Positions 14,699 through 22,937 are shown, counted from the first letter of the stretch. The stretch is 26,276 bases of DNA from JBEVNR01 sp040507985 (GCA_040507985.1 JBEVNR010000043.1:1-26276); one strand, 5' to 3'. A program made the numbers and translations. The notes: generated by a model from the sequence alone, not told the origin.

Positions 14699-15466
14699 CT
14701 ACCGTTCGCCCCTTCTGCCGTAATAAAAATCTTCGCCCAAATAGACGCGCTTCACGTCTTCGTCGCTTACGATGGCGTCGGGCGTTCCGTGTTTCAGTAC
14801 GGCGCCGTTATAGATGATATAGGCGCGGTCGATCATGTCGAGCGCGTCGCGCACGTTATGGTCGGTGATAAGCACGCCGATATGGCGCTTTTTCAGGTTC
14901 TTAATCAATTTTTTAACGTCGGCCACCACCAGCGGGTCGACGCCGGCCAAGGGTTCGTCGAGCAGAATAAATTGCGGATTGATCGCGAGCGCCCGGGCGA
15001 TTTCAACGCGCCGTCGCTCGCCGCCCGATAGGGTGACGCCAAGCGAGCGGCGGAGGTGCGACACCGAAAAATCGCCGAGCAGTTCTTCCAGCCGCGCCTT
15101 GCGGCGCTCAAGGTCGGGTTCCGAAATTTGCAGCGCCGCCATGACGTTGTCTTCGACCGTCATGCCGCGAAAGATCGACGTCTCTTGCGGCAAATAGCTG
15201 ACGCCGCGCCGCGCCCGGCGATAGACGGGCAGGGCGGTGACGTCCTGCCCGTTCAGGAACACGCGTCCGCGATCGGGCTTGACCAGCCCCATAATCATAT
15301 AAAAGCTTGTCGTTTTCCCCGCGCCGTTCGGGCCGAGAAGTCCCACCACCTCGCCGGATTTCACCGTCACGCTCACGTCGCGCACCACCGGGCGGTTATT
15401 ATACGACTTGCCTAAATTTTCCGCCTCCAGGACATGGCGGGGAAGGGAGGGGAGGTCCGCGCTCAT
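14699..15466 (-). CDS. lptB: LPS export ABC transporter ATPase
   Basis: LptB is the cytoplasmic ATPase that powers lipopolysaccharide extraction from the inner membrane with LptF, LptG and LptC. The 255-residue protein has Walker A GPNGAGKTT (45-53), Q-loop in YLPQETSIFRGMTVEDNV, signature LSGGERRR (146-153), Walker B ILLDEPLAGVDP and switch His in ITDHNV (about 203). The YLPQE and DHNVR context is typical of LptB rather than of amino-acid ABC ATPases. Its ATG overlaps the mutT stop (ATGA), so it is coupled to mutT. The usual partners lptA, lptC and rpoN are not next to it. Confidence 0.95.
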   Translation of the reverse strand: MSADLPSLPRHVLEAENLGKSYNNRPVVRDVSVTVKSGEVVGLLGPNGAGKTTSFYMIMGLVKPDRGRVFLNGQDVTALPVYRRARRGVSYLPQETSIFRGMTVEDNVMAALQISEPDLERRKARLEELLGDFSVSHLRRSLGVTLSGGERRRVEIARALAINPQFILLDEPLAGVDPLVVADVKKLIKNLKKRHIGVLITDHNVRDALDMIDRAYIIYNGAVLKHGTPDAIVSDEDVKRVYLGEDFYYGRRGER

Positions 15467-15900
15467 GCCGAAAGCTCCCGTATCACGTCAATATTGGAGG
15501 GAAGCAGGGCGTAGCGTTCGGCGTCTTTGGGGTATATCCACGCCAGCTTTTGCCCTTCCGCGCCGCGCGGCACGCCGCTCCACTGCCGGCACGAAAACAC
15601 CGGAATCAAGACGTGACATTCGGGGTACGGGTGCGAGATAAACCGAAAGGGCGTAAAGCAGCCGCAACAGGTTTCTATGTCCAGCTCTTCCTTCAGTTCG
15701 CGCGAGAGGGCCGATTGGGGCGATTCCCCTTGGTGCATTTTTCCGCCGGGAAATTCCCAAAAACCCGCGTAAGGCTTGCCCGCCGGACGTTCGGCGATGA
15801 GAATGCGCCCGTCCTCGTCGTGCAAGACGGCGCACGCGGCCAGCACCAACGGGTTGGGCTTGGCCAGCGCGGCGTTTACGTCGGTATCGCAGCATCCCAT
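15463..15900 (-). CDS. mutT: 8-oxo-dGTP diphosphatase (MutT/Nudix)
   Basis: This 145-residue Nudix hydrolase most likely removes oxidised guanine nucleotides from the pool, preventing A:C transversions. The Nudix box GX5EX7REUXEEXGU is present from about residue 53 (PGGKMHQGESPQSALSRE, then LKEELDI). Its late Gly is replaced by Asp, which some MutT relatives tolerate. The preceding ERPAGKPYAGFWEFPGG is typical of MutT. The start at 15900 is set by a TAATG overlap with the upstream lipoprotein gene. Longer starts would lie inside that gene. It ends in an ATGA overlap with lptB. Other Nudix substrates cannot be excluded. Confidence 0.9.
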   Translation of the reverse strand: MGCCDTDVNAALAKPNPLVLAACAVLHDEDGRILIAERPAGKPYAGFWEFPGGKMHQGESPQSALSRELKEELDIETCCGCFTPFRFISHPYPECHVLIPVFSCRQWSGVPRGAEGQKLAWIYPKDAERYALLPSNIDVIRELSA

Positions 15901-16103
15901 TAGGCTATCCGTTGCTCCGGAATGACGGCGTAAGGGTGATAGGGATTGGCCGGACGCCGCGCGCAGGGCGACGGGTCGGGCGAATCGGCGGAGACGCACG
16001 GGCTTTTCAGTTCATATTTTTCTTCTTTCGATGCGGCGCACCCTGACGCGCCCAGCAATACCAAAAGCGACGCCGTTACGGCTTCCTTGCGAAATCCTGC
16101 CAT
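15900..16103 (-). CDS. Small putative lipoprotein
   Basis: This 67-residue product has a positively charged start (MAGFRKE), a hydrophobic stretch (TASLLVLLGASG) and a Cys at about 22. That is the layout of a lipoprotein signal, although position -3 is Ala rather than the preferred Leu. The mature part is short and polar, with two further cysteines (SPCVSADSPDPSPCARR) that could form a disulfide in the periplasm. The end reads NPYHPYAVIPEQRIA. The stop overlaps the mutT start (TAATG). The ribosome-binding AGGA 8 bases before its ATG comes from a 17-bp duplication of its own start region. Function unknown. Being in an operon with lptB suggests, but does not prove, an envelope role. Confidence 0.65.
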   Translation of the reverse strand: MAGFRKEAVTASLLVLLGASGCAASKEEKYELKSPCVSADSPDPSPCARRPANPYHPYAVIPEQRIA

Positions 16104-16120
16104 ATGCGAAATCCTGCCAT
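16088..16120 (-). repeat. 17-bp period tandem duplication over the lipoprotein start
   Basis: On the minus strand the string ATGGCAGGATTTCGCA occurs at 16120-16105 and again at 16103-16088, one base apart. The inner copy holds the real start. The outer copy provides the AGGA upstream of it plus a second ATG. Because 17 is not a multiple of three, that outer ATG opens a 14-codon out-of-frame mini-ORF ending in TAA. Confidence 0.85.
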
Positions 16121-16240
16121 GTTCGTGTTAGCGCCGCCCGATAACGCCGGCGGCGTCTATCGGTATACCACGCTATTATGAACATTCTATTATAAGGGCG
16201 CGGGGCAGTGCAACGGGTAAATGGAACGCGTCTTTATAAC

Positions 16241-17176
16241 CTATGCCGCCGAGGCGGAAAGCTGCGCTCCGGACCCGAACCGCATGCCGAATTTATCGAG
16301 CATCGCCTTGTCTTTGTCGACGGACGGATTGCCGGCGGTGAGCAACGTTTCCCCGTAAAATATGGAGTTGGCGCCCGCCAGGAAGCACATGGCTTGAAGC
16401 GTTTCCGACATGGTTTCCCGCCCGGCGGAAAGGCGCACGTAAGAGCGCGGCATCAGCACGCGCGCCGTCGCGACGGTACGCACCAGCTCTATGTCGTCCA
16501 GCGGCTCGGCATGTTCGAGCGGCGTGCCTTTCATCGGCATCAGGCGATTGATCGGCACCGACTCGGGAGGCTCCGGCAAATTTGCCAAGGTCGCTAAAAA
16601 AGAGGCGCGGTCGGTCCGCGTCTCTCCCATGCCGACGATGCCGCCGCAGCAGGTTTTTATGCCGGCGTCGCGGATCGCCGCGAGCGTTTGCAGGCGGTCG
16701 TCGAAGCTGCGCGTGGTGATGACGTTTGCGTAATGCTCGGGCGAGGTGTCGATGTTATGGTTGTAATAATCGAGTCCGGCCTCCTTCAACTCCGATAATT
16801 GCGCGGCGTTCGCAAGCCCTAGCGTGACGCAACTTTCCAGCCCCTCCTCTTTCACCACGCGAATGAGCGCGGCGACGCGAGGCACGTCGACGTCCTTCAA
16901 TCCCCGCCATCCGGCGCCCATGCAAAAACGGGCGGCTCCCGCCTGCTTGGCGGCCTTTGCGGCTTTTCTGACCTCGTCGGCGCCCATGAGCGGCGTCGCC
17001 TCGGTATTAGAGTCGTAGCGGAAGGATTGCGCGCAATATTTGCAATCTTCCGGGCATTTTCCGGTTTTAACGCTGAGCAGGGCCGCCGGTTGAATTTCCG
17101 TGGGATCGAACGCGGCGCGGTGCGTTTCGGCGGCGCGAAACAGCAATTCCGGTAACGGAGATGCGTATATTTTCAT
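16241..17176 (-). CDS. bioB: Biotin synthase
   Basis: BioB inserts sulfur into dethiobiotin to make biotin, using radical SAM chemistry. The chosen start gives 311 residues. GGGGA lies 4 bases before the ATG at 17176. The upstream extension to 17233 is not family-like. The radical SAM triad CPEDCKYC is at 41-48. The [2Fe-2S] ligands appear in RFCMGAGWRG, ESCVTLG and KTCCGG, with the Arg in YVRLSAGRE. NHNIDTS, the GGIVGMGET loop and NRLMPMKGTPL are also characteristic. No other bio genes are nearby, so dethiobiotin must come from genes elsewhere or from outside. It lies 92 bases after the small membrane gene. Confidence 0.95.
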   Translation of the reverse strand: MKIYASPLPELLFRAAETHRAAFDPTEIQPAALLSVKTGKCPEDCKYCAQSFRYDSNTEATPLMGADEVRKAAKAAKQAGAARFCMGAGWRGLKDVDVPRVAALIRVVKEEGLESCVTLGLANAAQLSELKEAGLDYYNHNIDTSPEHYANVITTRSFDDRLQTLAAIRDAGIKTCCGGIVGMGETRTDRASFLATLANLPEPPESVPINRLMPMKGTPLEHAEPLDDIELVRTVATARVLMPRSYVRLSAGRETMSETLQAMCFLAGANSIFYGETLLTAGNPSVDKDKAMLDKFGMRFGSGAQLSASAA

Positions 17177-17268
17177 TACGTCCCCGACCGAATAAGCGGC
17201 GCAAGGCGGAAAACAAGGGGAGGGAACGGTCACGGTTTGTCCGACATTAAATTAACGATAAGGTGATT

Positions 17269-17544
17269 TTACGCGACGTTATCGGGCGAACGGTCATAAT
17301 AATCGGGGGGACGCTTCAGCAGCGCCCCTAACGCTTTTGAGAAAGCGACGATGGCGGCGCAGGAAGCGAAGCCGTACCATGCGTAAAAAAATTCCGTACC
17401 GTCTACGCCTATCCACGCATGGCGCCGCACGAATAATTCCGCCGCCAGCAACACGGGGATGGCTATTTTAAAGAAGCGCCTCACGTAGCGCATCACGTCG
17501 TCGTAGGGCGTCGGCTCCTTAGAGCGGCGTCGGTTATTTTCCAT
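17269..17544 (-). CDS. Small membrane protein paired with the MrpD-like subunit
   Basis: This 91-residue protein has two hydrophobic segments (about 26-40 and 52-73) and a charged N-terminus. Its end reads LLKRPPDYYDRSPDNVA. The pattern HAWIGVDGTEFFYAWYGF, a hydrophobic helix, then a conserved-looking DYYDR tail is one I associate with small proteins beside stand-alone Mrp/Nuo-like antiporter subunits, but I cannot name a family firmly. Its ATG overlaps the end of the upstream MrpD-like gene by 11 bases. The two are almost certainly co-translated and probably act together. A role as an accessory subunit is inference. Confidence 0.7.
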   Translation of the reverse strand: MENNRRRSKEPTPYDDVMRYVRRFFKIAIPVLLAAELFVRRHAWIGVDGTEFFYAWYGFASCAAIVAFSKALGALLKRPPDYYDRSPDNVA

Positions 17545-19177
17545 CGACGGTCTCCGTCGTTAATTGGTCGGTCAGGTGTTGCATTCCCTCCGGCGCAAGG
17601 AAAAAAAACACGGTAAAGGCGAGCGTCGTCCATAGGGCGAGCAGCATGGCGGGCGGGGCTTCCCGCCGACCGGCGCTTTCTTCCGAAGGCCCAACAAAAT
17701 AAAACCGCCGAACGATCGGCAAAAAATACATGGCGTTTAAAACGGTGCTTACCACGAGCGTCGCGATCACGGAATAATATCCTCCGCCATAGGCGGCGGC
17801 AAAAATATGCCATTTCCCCCAGAATCCGGCGCCGGGAGGAAGGCCGATCATAGACAAGGCGGCAACGGAAAAGGCCGCGCAAGTATAGGGCATCGTTTTG
17901 GCCAGCCCGTCCATTTCCGAAAGCCGCGTTTTTTTAGAGGCGACGTATATCGCGCCCGCGCAGAAAAACAGCGTGATTTTCGCGAATCCGTGGGCCATCA
18001 TATGCACCGCCCCCGCTTGCAGCGCGCGCGGGGAGGCGATCAGCGCCGCCGCGACGATGTACGACAATTGGCTGACGGTCGAATAGGCCAGCATTTTCTT
18101 TATATTGTCTTGCGACAGCGCGACGACGGAGGCAATAATCGTGGTGGCGCACGCCAGATAGATTAAGGGATTGGCGCCGCCGAACAGATCGAGAGTCGCA
18201 CGCCTTATCGCCTCGGCGCCGATAAGGTAGGCGGAAATTTTTAGCACGGCAAACACCCCCGCCTTGACGACCGCCACGGCGTGCAGCATGGCGCTCACGG
18301 GCGCGGGGGCTATCATGGCGGCGGGAAGCCAGCGATGCATCGGCATGATGGCCGCCTTCGCCGCTCCCAGCGTGCAGAGGGCCAACGCGACGAACACGAC
18401 CAAAGACGGCGCGTTTTGCATGCGCCCGCCCCGAATGAAATCAAGCGATCCCGTCTCGGAATACACGACGGCCAGCCCGGGAAGCAGCAAGGCGAGCGAA
18501 CCGAACAGCAACACGCCCAGATACGTCCTGCCGGCGCGACGGGCGTCGTCGTTTTGGGCGTGGGTGACGAGAGGAAAGGTGGCAAGGCTAAGAATTTCAT
18601 AAAATAGAAACAGCGTATAGGCGTTGCGCGCGAGCGCCAATCCCAGCGTTGCGGCAACGGAGAGCGCATAAAAAAACAGGAAGCGGTTGACGGACGGCTC
18701 TTCCTTTTCTTCCATATATTTTGACGCATATAGTAACGTCGGCGGCCAAAGCAAGGCGATTAACGCGACGAACGCGGCGGAAAGCGGCTCTAACGCAAAG
18801 GCGAGGTCGATTGCGCCGGAGGAGGCGTCGACGAAGGCGGACAAGTGTTTAAGCGAACCGACGCGCAATACGGCGGAAAAGGCGTAAAACGCCGCTCCGG
18901 CGTATAGAGTGGCTCCGACAAGCGCTTTCGTCGTCGGCGAGAATGCCCGAATAATCAAGAGCGCCGCCGGGGCGATAAACCACGCGCATCCCCATAGCGA
19001 CGGCGCGTCGGTCCCGTCGTTCGTGACGAAGGAACGAAACCCCCACAACGCTACGATCGGCAGGGTGAGCGCTGAAACGACAAGCCACCGCCGTTTGTCG
19101 CGAAGGGGCAGGCAGGCCACGAGCGCGGTCCATAGGGGCGCCGTCACGACAAGCGTTGTCCATAGCGCAAACGGCAT
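17534..19177 (-). CDS. Orphan MrpD/NuoL-M-N-like proton-translocating subunit
   Basis: This 547-residue, roughly 14-helix membrane protein belongs to the family shared by Mrp antiporters (MrpA/D) and complex I subunits L/M/N. The expected ion-path residues are present: Glu at about 194 in FLFYEILSLATFPLV, Lys at about 274 in GAAKAAIMPMHRWLPAAM, and His/Lys at about 299/305 in MLHAVAVVKAG. SQDNIKKMLAYSTVSQLSYI and HGFAKITLFFCAG are also typical. The MrpD branch fits best, from the APAPVSAMLHAVAVVKAG wording. No other Mrp or Nuo subunit adjoins it except the small membrane protein downstream. GGAGG lies 12 bases before the ATG, rather far. Cation specificity cannot be read from sequence. Confidence 0.88.
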   Translation of the reverse strand: MPFALWTTLVVTAPLWTALVACLPLRDKRRWLVVSALTLPIVALWGFRSFVTNDGTDAPSLWGCAWFIAPAALLIIRAFSPTTKALVGATLYAGAAFYAFSAVLRVGSLKHLSAFVDASSGAIDLAFALEPLSAAFVALIALLWPPTLLYASKYMEEKEEPSVNRFLFFYALSVAATLGLALARNAYTLFLFYEILSLATFPLVTHAQNDDARRAGRTYLGVLLFGSLALLLPGLAVVYSETGSLDFIRGGRMQNAPSLVVFVALALCTLGAAKAAIMPMHRWLPAAMIAPAPVSAMLHAVAVVKAGVFAVLKISAYLIGAEAIRRATLDLFGGANPLIYLACATTIIASVVALSQDNIKKMLAYSTVSQLSYIVAAALIASPRALQAGAVHMMAHGFAKITLFFCAGAIYVASKKTRLSEMDGLAKTMPYTCAAFSVAALSMIGLPPGAGFWGKWHIFAAAYGGGYYSVIATLVVSTVLNAMYFLPIVRRFYFVGPSEESAGRREAPPAMLLALWTTLAFTVFFFLAPEGMQHLTDQLTTETVDGK

Positions 19178-19216
19178 AGTTAAGCGACGCCTCCTGCGTT
19201 CTTAATTCCAAAGGGG

Positions 19217-19245
19217 ACTATAAGGGGGAACGTTGAATAAATCAA
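19217..19245 (-). promoter_or_regulatory. Candidate promoter for the MrpD-like operon
   Basis: On the minus strand, TTGATT (19245-19240), a 17-base spacer and TATAGT (19222-19217). It is divergent from the symporter promoter. The two -35 boxes are about 83 bases apart, enough room for a shared operator, though no clear palindrome was seen. Confidence 0.55.
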
Positions 19246-19328
19246 GGGCGCGTCCGCTTGCCCGGCCCGCGACCGCATGCCGCCCGACGATAACGTGAAA
19301 AACTTTTATGGACGTCGTCGCATTAGCG

Positions 19329-19357
19329 TTGATTAACGCTTTCTTTTAGGTTATTAA
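19329..19357 (+). promoter_or_regulatory. Candidate promoter for the symporter gene
   Basis: TTGATT (19329-19334), a 17-base spacer and TATTAA (19352-19357), about 43 bases before the ATG. The region between is AT-rich. Confidence 0.5.
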
Positions 19358-19399
19358 AGAAAAACTAACGAAGCTCTAATTATTTCGGAGACGAAAAGA

Positions 19400-20698
19400 A
19401 TGATCGCGACGCCGGTGAAGGAATGGAAGTTCTTAGGGTTAAAAATGTGGCAGCAAGTCGCCGTCGGGTTGATTGCGGGGATAGCGGTCGGCGTCTTGCT
19501 CGGCGAAAACGCCGAAATGTTTAAGGTGTTGGGCGTCATATTTTTGAAACTGATAAAAATGGTGGTCGCTCCCCTCATTTTTTTCGCCCTTATCTCCGGC
19601 ATTACCAGCCTCACCGAAACCCATCATTTTAAAGGCATCGCCTTAAAGGGCGTGACCGCATATCTGTTGACCGCCGTCGTGGCCGTGACGTGCGGATTGG
19701 CTCTTGGCGCCATTTTTGAGCCTGGAGTGGGCGTTCCGGCGCCGCATACCTCCCTTCATGCGGAGGCGGTTCCGCCTCCGGCGATGAAAGATTTCCTGAT
19801 GGACCTCATTCCCGGAAACATCGTCCACGCCATGGCGGACGACATGTATTTGCAGATCGTCGTCTTCGCGATTTTCACCGGCATCGTCATGAACAACATT
19901 CGCGGCCATACCGAAATGGCGAAAGAATTAAACCGCGAAATGACCCATATCGTCTTTAAAATGATTGAATGGATCGTCCGCATCGCGCCTTTGGCCGTGT
20001 TCGGTTTCATGGCGTCGATGGTCGGCACCACCGGCATGGAAGCCGTGGCGGGATTGACCAAACTCACCGCCCTCGTCCTTGCCTCCTGTGTGCTGCAATA
20101 CGGGTTTTTCGGGCTTATTATTCTGGTGTTCGGTCGCATTTCTCCGATGCCTTTCTACCGAAAAATGATGACGACGCAGGTAATGGCGTTTTCCACTTCG
20201 TCCAGCAAGGCGACGCTCACCACCGCCATGCGCGAATTGCAGGACAGGATGGGCGTTTCGCAATGTACGTCTAACTTTATGATGCCGCTTGGCGCGTGCA
20301 TCAATATGGACGGCACCGCCATTTACCTGGGAATTTGCGCCACCTTCTTCGCCCAGATGTACGGCATCGATTTAAGCACGGCGGATTATTTGACGCTGGC
20401 GTTAAGCTGCACGCTTGGCTCCATCGGCGCGGCGGGCGTGCCGAGCGGATCGATTATTTTCATGGGAATGGTGCTTGCCTCCGTCGGCATTCCGATGGAA
20501 GGCGTAGGCGTTATTTTAGGGGTGGATCGGGTGCTCGACATGTTCCGCACCACGGTCAACATCACCGGCGACGCGGCGATTACGCTGATCGTCGACAGCA
20601 GCGAGAAACAATTGGATACCGAGCAATATTATTCTTCCCGCAGACGCAGAAAAGCGAAAGTTAAAGCGGAAGCAGCGGCAATAAATGCGACGTTATAA
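19400..20698 (+). CDS. Dicarboxylate/amino acid:cation symporter (DAACS)
   Basis: This 432-residue inner-membrane carrier belongs to the GltP/DctA/SLC1 family, which couples uptake of glutamate, aspartate or C4-dicarboxylates to Na+ or H+. Family marks are the Ser-rich hairpin FSTSSSKATLTTAMREL, the MPLGACINMDGTAIYLGI motif around residue 300, and the second re-entrant loop GAAGVPSGSIIFMGMVL. INMDGT is a substrate/cation site in the family. Eight transmembrane helices are expected. GGAG lies 9 bases before the ATG. A basic cytoplasmic tail (RRRRKAKVKAEAAA) ends the protein. The exact substrate is not decidable. A strong terminator follows the gene, so it is probably a single-gene transcript. 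Confidence 0.93.
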   Translation: MIATPVKEWKFLGLKMWQQVAVGLIAGIAVGVLLGENAEMFKVLGVIFLKLIKMVVAPLIFFALISGITSLTETHHFKGIALKGVTAYLLTAVVAVTCGLALGAIFEPGVGVPAPHTSLHAEAVPPPAMKDFLMDLIPGNIVHAMADDMYLQIVVFAIFTGIVMNNIRGHTEMAKELNREMTHIVFKMIEWIVRIAPLAVFGFMASMVGTTGMEAVAGLTKLTALVLASCVLQYGFFGLIILVFGRISPMPFYRKMMTTQVMAFSTSSSKATLTTAMRELQDRMGVSQCTSNFMMPLGACINMDGTAIYLGICATFFAQMYGIDLSTADYLTLALSCTLGSIGAAGVPSGSIIFMGMVLASVGIPMEGVGVILGVDRVLDMFRTTVNITGDAAITLIVDSSEKQLDTEQYYSSRRRRKAKVKAEAAAINATL

Positions 20699-20724
20699 AC
20701 GCATTTAAAATTAAGTGATCGTTT

Positions 20725-20764
20725 AGTCGTCATTTCCGCTTAGGTAGGGATGACGACTTTTTTT
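20725..20764 (+). terminator. Rho-independent terminator after the symporter gene
   Basis: AGTCGTCAT (20725-20733) pairs perfectly with ATGACGACT (20750-20758). Extra CC/GG pairs extend the stem inward, and it is followed directly by seven T. It separates the symporter gene from gshB, whose start lies 37 bases further on. Confidence 0.88.
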
Positions 20765-20801
20765 ATTATTCATCATATACATATTCCATAAACGTTTCTA
20801 T

Positions 20802-21749
20802 ATGTCTAAGCGTGGCAACGGCCTTAAGGTGGCGATACAGATCGATCCGATAGAAACGCTTAACGCCGCTAGCGATACCGGATTGGCGATTATCGAAGGC
20901 GCCGCGTCGCGCGGACATATATGCGAATGTTACGCTCCGGAGAGCATGGCCCGTCAATCTAAGAGCGTGACGGCCCTATGCTATTCTCCCGCGCATGATT
21001 GCGAGTCCAACATATGGCGCGGCGGAGAAAAGACGCGCAAAAAACTGGAGGAATTCGACGTTATTCTCGTCAGGCAAAATCCTCCCTACGACATGGCTTA
21101 CTTGACCTACGCCCACATGTTGCGAACGATTGAAGATAAAACGCTTATATTAAACGATCCCGCCGCGTTGTGTGCGTTTCCGGAAAAAATATCGCCGTTG
21201 TTATTTCCTCATTACATGCCGCCGACGCTCGTCTCAAAAGACGAAGGCGCGATAAAAACCTTTGCGCGTGAACACGGATCCATCGTGTTGAAGCCTCTTT
21301 ATAATTATGGCGGCAGCGGCGTGATTAAGGTCGACGCGAACGACGAGAGGGCGATAGAAAATTTTCTGCGCCTTCAATCCTGTCCGGTCATGGCGCAACG
21401 ATTCCTTCCCCAGGTGACCGAAAAAGGAGACAGACGCATTATGCTGATTGACGGCGACGTGGCCGGCAGCGTCGTTCGGGTGCCGCAATCCGGCAGCTTC
21501 ATCGCGAACATGGTGCGCGGAGGAAAAGCGACGCACGCCCCCCTTTCCGAAAAAGAGGAAAATCTTTGCGCGGAACTGAAGCCGTTTTTACAAAAAAACG
21601 GGCTTTTCCTTGCGGGGATTGACGTCATAGACGGGTGTCTTACCGAAATAAACGTGACGTCTCCGACGGGCTTCCGGCCGATCGCCGCTTTGGATAACCC
21701 TAAGATCGTCGATATGTTTTGGGAAAAAATCGAGCGTAAGTTTTATTAA
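20802..21749 (+). CDS. gshB: Glutathione synthetase
   Basis: GshB joins glycine to gamma-glutamylcysteine with ATP, the last step of glutathione synthesis. The 315-residue protein opens with KVAIQIDPIETLNAASDTG, typical for the N-terminal domain. It contains NDPAALCAFPEK and the ATP-grasp elements IVLKPLYNYGGSGVIKV, DRRIMLIDGDVAGSVVRVP and LTEINVTSPTGFRPI. The start at 20802 gives a normal N-terminus, but no ribosome-binding site is visible. Transcription must begin in the short gap after the preceding terminator or read through it. gshA is not in the window. The GST at 340-963 would use the product. Confidence 0.95.
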   Translation: MSKRGNGLKVAIQIDPIETLNAASDTGLAIIEGAASRGHICECYAPESMARQSKSVTALCYSPAHDCESNIWRGGEKTRKKLEEFDVILVRQNPPYDMAYLTYAHMLRTIEDKTLILNDPAALCAFPEKISPLLFPHYMPPTLVSKDEGAIKTFAREHGSIVLKPLYNYGGSGVIKVDANDERAIENFLRLQSCPVMAQRFLPQVTEKGDRRIMLIDGDVAGSVVRVPQSGSFIANMVRGGKATHAPLSEKEENLCAELKPFLQKNGLFLAGIDVIDGCLTEINVTSPTGFRPIAALDNPKIVDMFWEKIERKFY

Positions 21750-21890
21750 ATTTTAATAAAAATACACACGTCGTTGATTTTTAGATATTTAAGCATATAT
21801 CTTTCCGTCACGCTTGGGCGAACGAAAACAACAACCTCTCTTGCGCTCTGTTCCTGCGTTGTTCGCGTGCGCGTTTCGCTCTCAAATTGA

Positions 21891-22391
21891 CTAATGCAAT
21901 TTTTTACTTATGGATTCTATGGCTGGCTCTATGAAAGGATCAATTTTCTGGGCGTTTAAGCGTTCCGTCAGGCGATCCCTTACGGACATAAGGGCGATAT
22001 TGACCAAATTGCGGCGTATTTCGGCGATGGCTTCCGTTTCGTAGGCCGCAATTTTTTCTTCCGCCGCCCGGTTGCGCTGCATAATCGATTCTTCCGCTCT
22101 GGCTTGCGCGTCGGCGACGATGCGAGCGCTTTCCTCTCGTGCGTGGAGAATAATTTTTTTGGCTTTTTCTTCGGCGTTTTTTTGTTTTTGGCGCGCATCG
22201 GCAAGAAACTTTTTAGCCTCTTCCTTTAGCGCCAAGGCGTCGTCCAATTCTTTGCGAATGGCGTCGCTGCGTGCGTCCAGACGGGAACCGGCGGCGACTC
22301 CGACTTTTTTATAGACGAGGGCGATGAAAATCGCGCCGGACAGCGCCACCCAAATCAACGGATTATGTAGTAATTGATCCATGCTTTTCAT
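21891..22391 (-). CDS. atpF: ATP synthase F0 subunit b
   Basis: This is one of the two b-type stator subunits, which tie the F1 head to subunit a. The form starting at 22391 has 166 residues: a membrane segment near the N-terminus (LIWVALSGAIFIALVYKKVG), then a long charged coiled coil (Lys/Glu/Ala-rich), ending LTERLNAQKIDPFIEPAIES. The upstream frame to 22487 would overlap atpF' with a basic, unconserved extension, so the shorter start is preferred. A second ATG at 22382 is also possible. It is last in the F0 gene group. Without F1 genes beside it, the F0 and F1 operons are split, as is usual in Alphaproteobacteria. Confidence 0.9.
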   Translation of the reverse strand: MKSMDQLLHNPLIWVALSGAIFIALVYKKVGVAAGSRLDARSDAIRKELDDALALKEEAKKFLADARQKQKNAEEKAKKIILHAREESARIVADAQARAEESIMQRNRAAEEKIAAYETEAIAEIRRNLVNIALMSVRDRLTERLNAQKIDPFIEPAIESISKKLH

Positions 22392-22422
22392 GTGCCATTT
22401 ATGTTTTTTCGGAAGAAAAAAG

Positions 22423-22884
22423 TTAGGCGGCGCGCGCCGCCTTCGCTTCCGACGCCACTTTATCCATAATATAACCTGCAAGCTCATCGCGAAGGGCGGC
22501 GTTTTCTTTCATGCCCTCTTGCTGGCGGCGCTTCGCTTTTTCCTGCTCGGATTCAATGCGAGACTGCAACTCGGCGTTAGCCGCCGCTTCTTTCGCCGCC
22601 ACTTCTTTGATCGATTTCGCTCGAGAAGACTCCACCAATTTAGACGCCTCGGCCCTCGCTTCCGCCAGTTCCGCCTCATATTCCCGCAGAATGGATTCGG
22701 CCTCGCGCTTAAATTCCGTCGCTTTTTGGACGTCGCTTTCCCGGCGAAAGTCGCGTTGCTGAAGAATGGAGCGAAGCTTTGGCAGAATATATTGCGTCAT
22801 GCAGAAATATAGGGCAAGAAAACTTACCGCCAACCAAAAGACTTGACCGGGATAGGTATATATTTCTAGCTGGGGCATGCGCAT
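22423..22884 (-). CDS. atpG: ATP synthase F0 subunit b'
   Basis: This is the second, diverged b-type stator subunit (b-prime), written atpF' or atpG in alphaproteobacteria and phototrophs. It has 153 residues. The start PQLEIYTYPGQVFWLAVSFL is typical of b-prime and leads into a single membrane segment. A long coiled coil follows with dense Ala/Glu/Arg/Lys. AGGAG lies 13 bases before the ATG at 22884, somewhat far. An in-frame ATG two codons later is an alternative. It sits between atpE and atpF. Together b and b-prime would form a heterodimeric stalk. Confidence 0.92.
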   Translation of the reverse strand: MRMPQLEIYTYPGQVFWLAVSFLALYFCMTQYILPKLRSILQQRDFRRESDVQKATEFKREAESILREYEAELAEARAEASKLVESSRAKSIKEVAAKEAAANAELQSRIESEQEKAKRRQQEGMKENAALRDELAGYIMDKVASEAKAARAA

Positions 22885-22937
22885 AACAACGTTTTACTCC
22901 TAGAATACGCTAGTCAATCAAAGCGTGTGCGCGTTTA

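Noticed and set aside
21750..21890. Possible terminator or element between gshB and atpF (GCGAAC/GTTCGC).
   Set aside because: A 6-bp stem with a very long loop and no T-run. Not better than chance.
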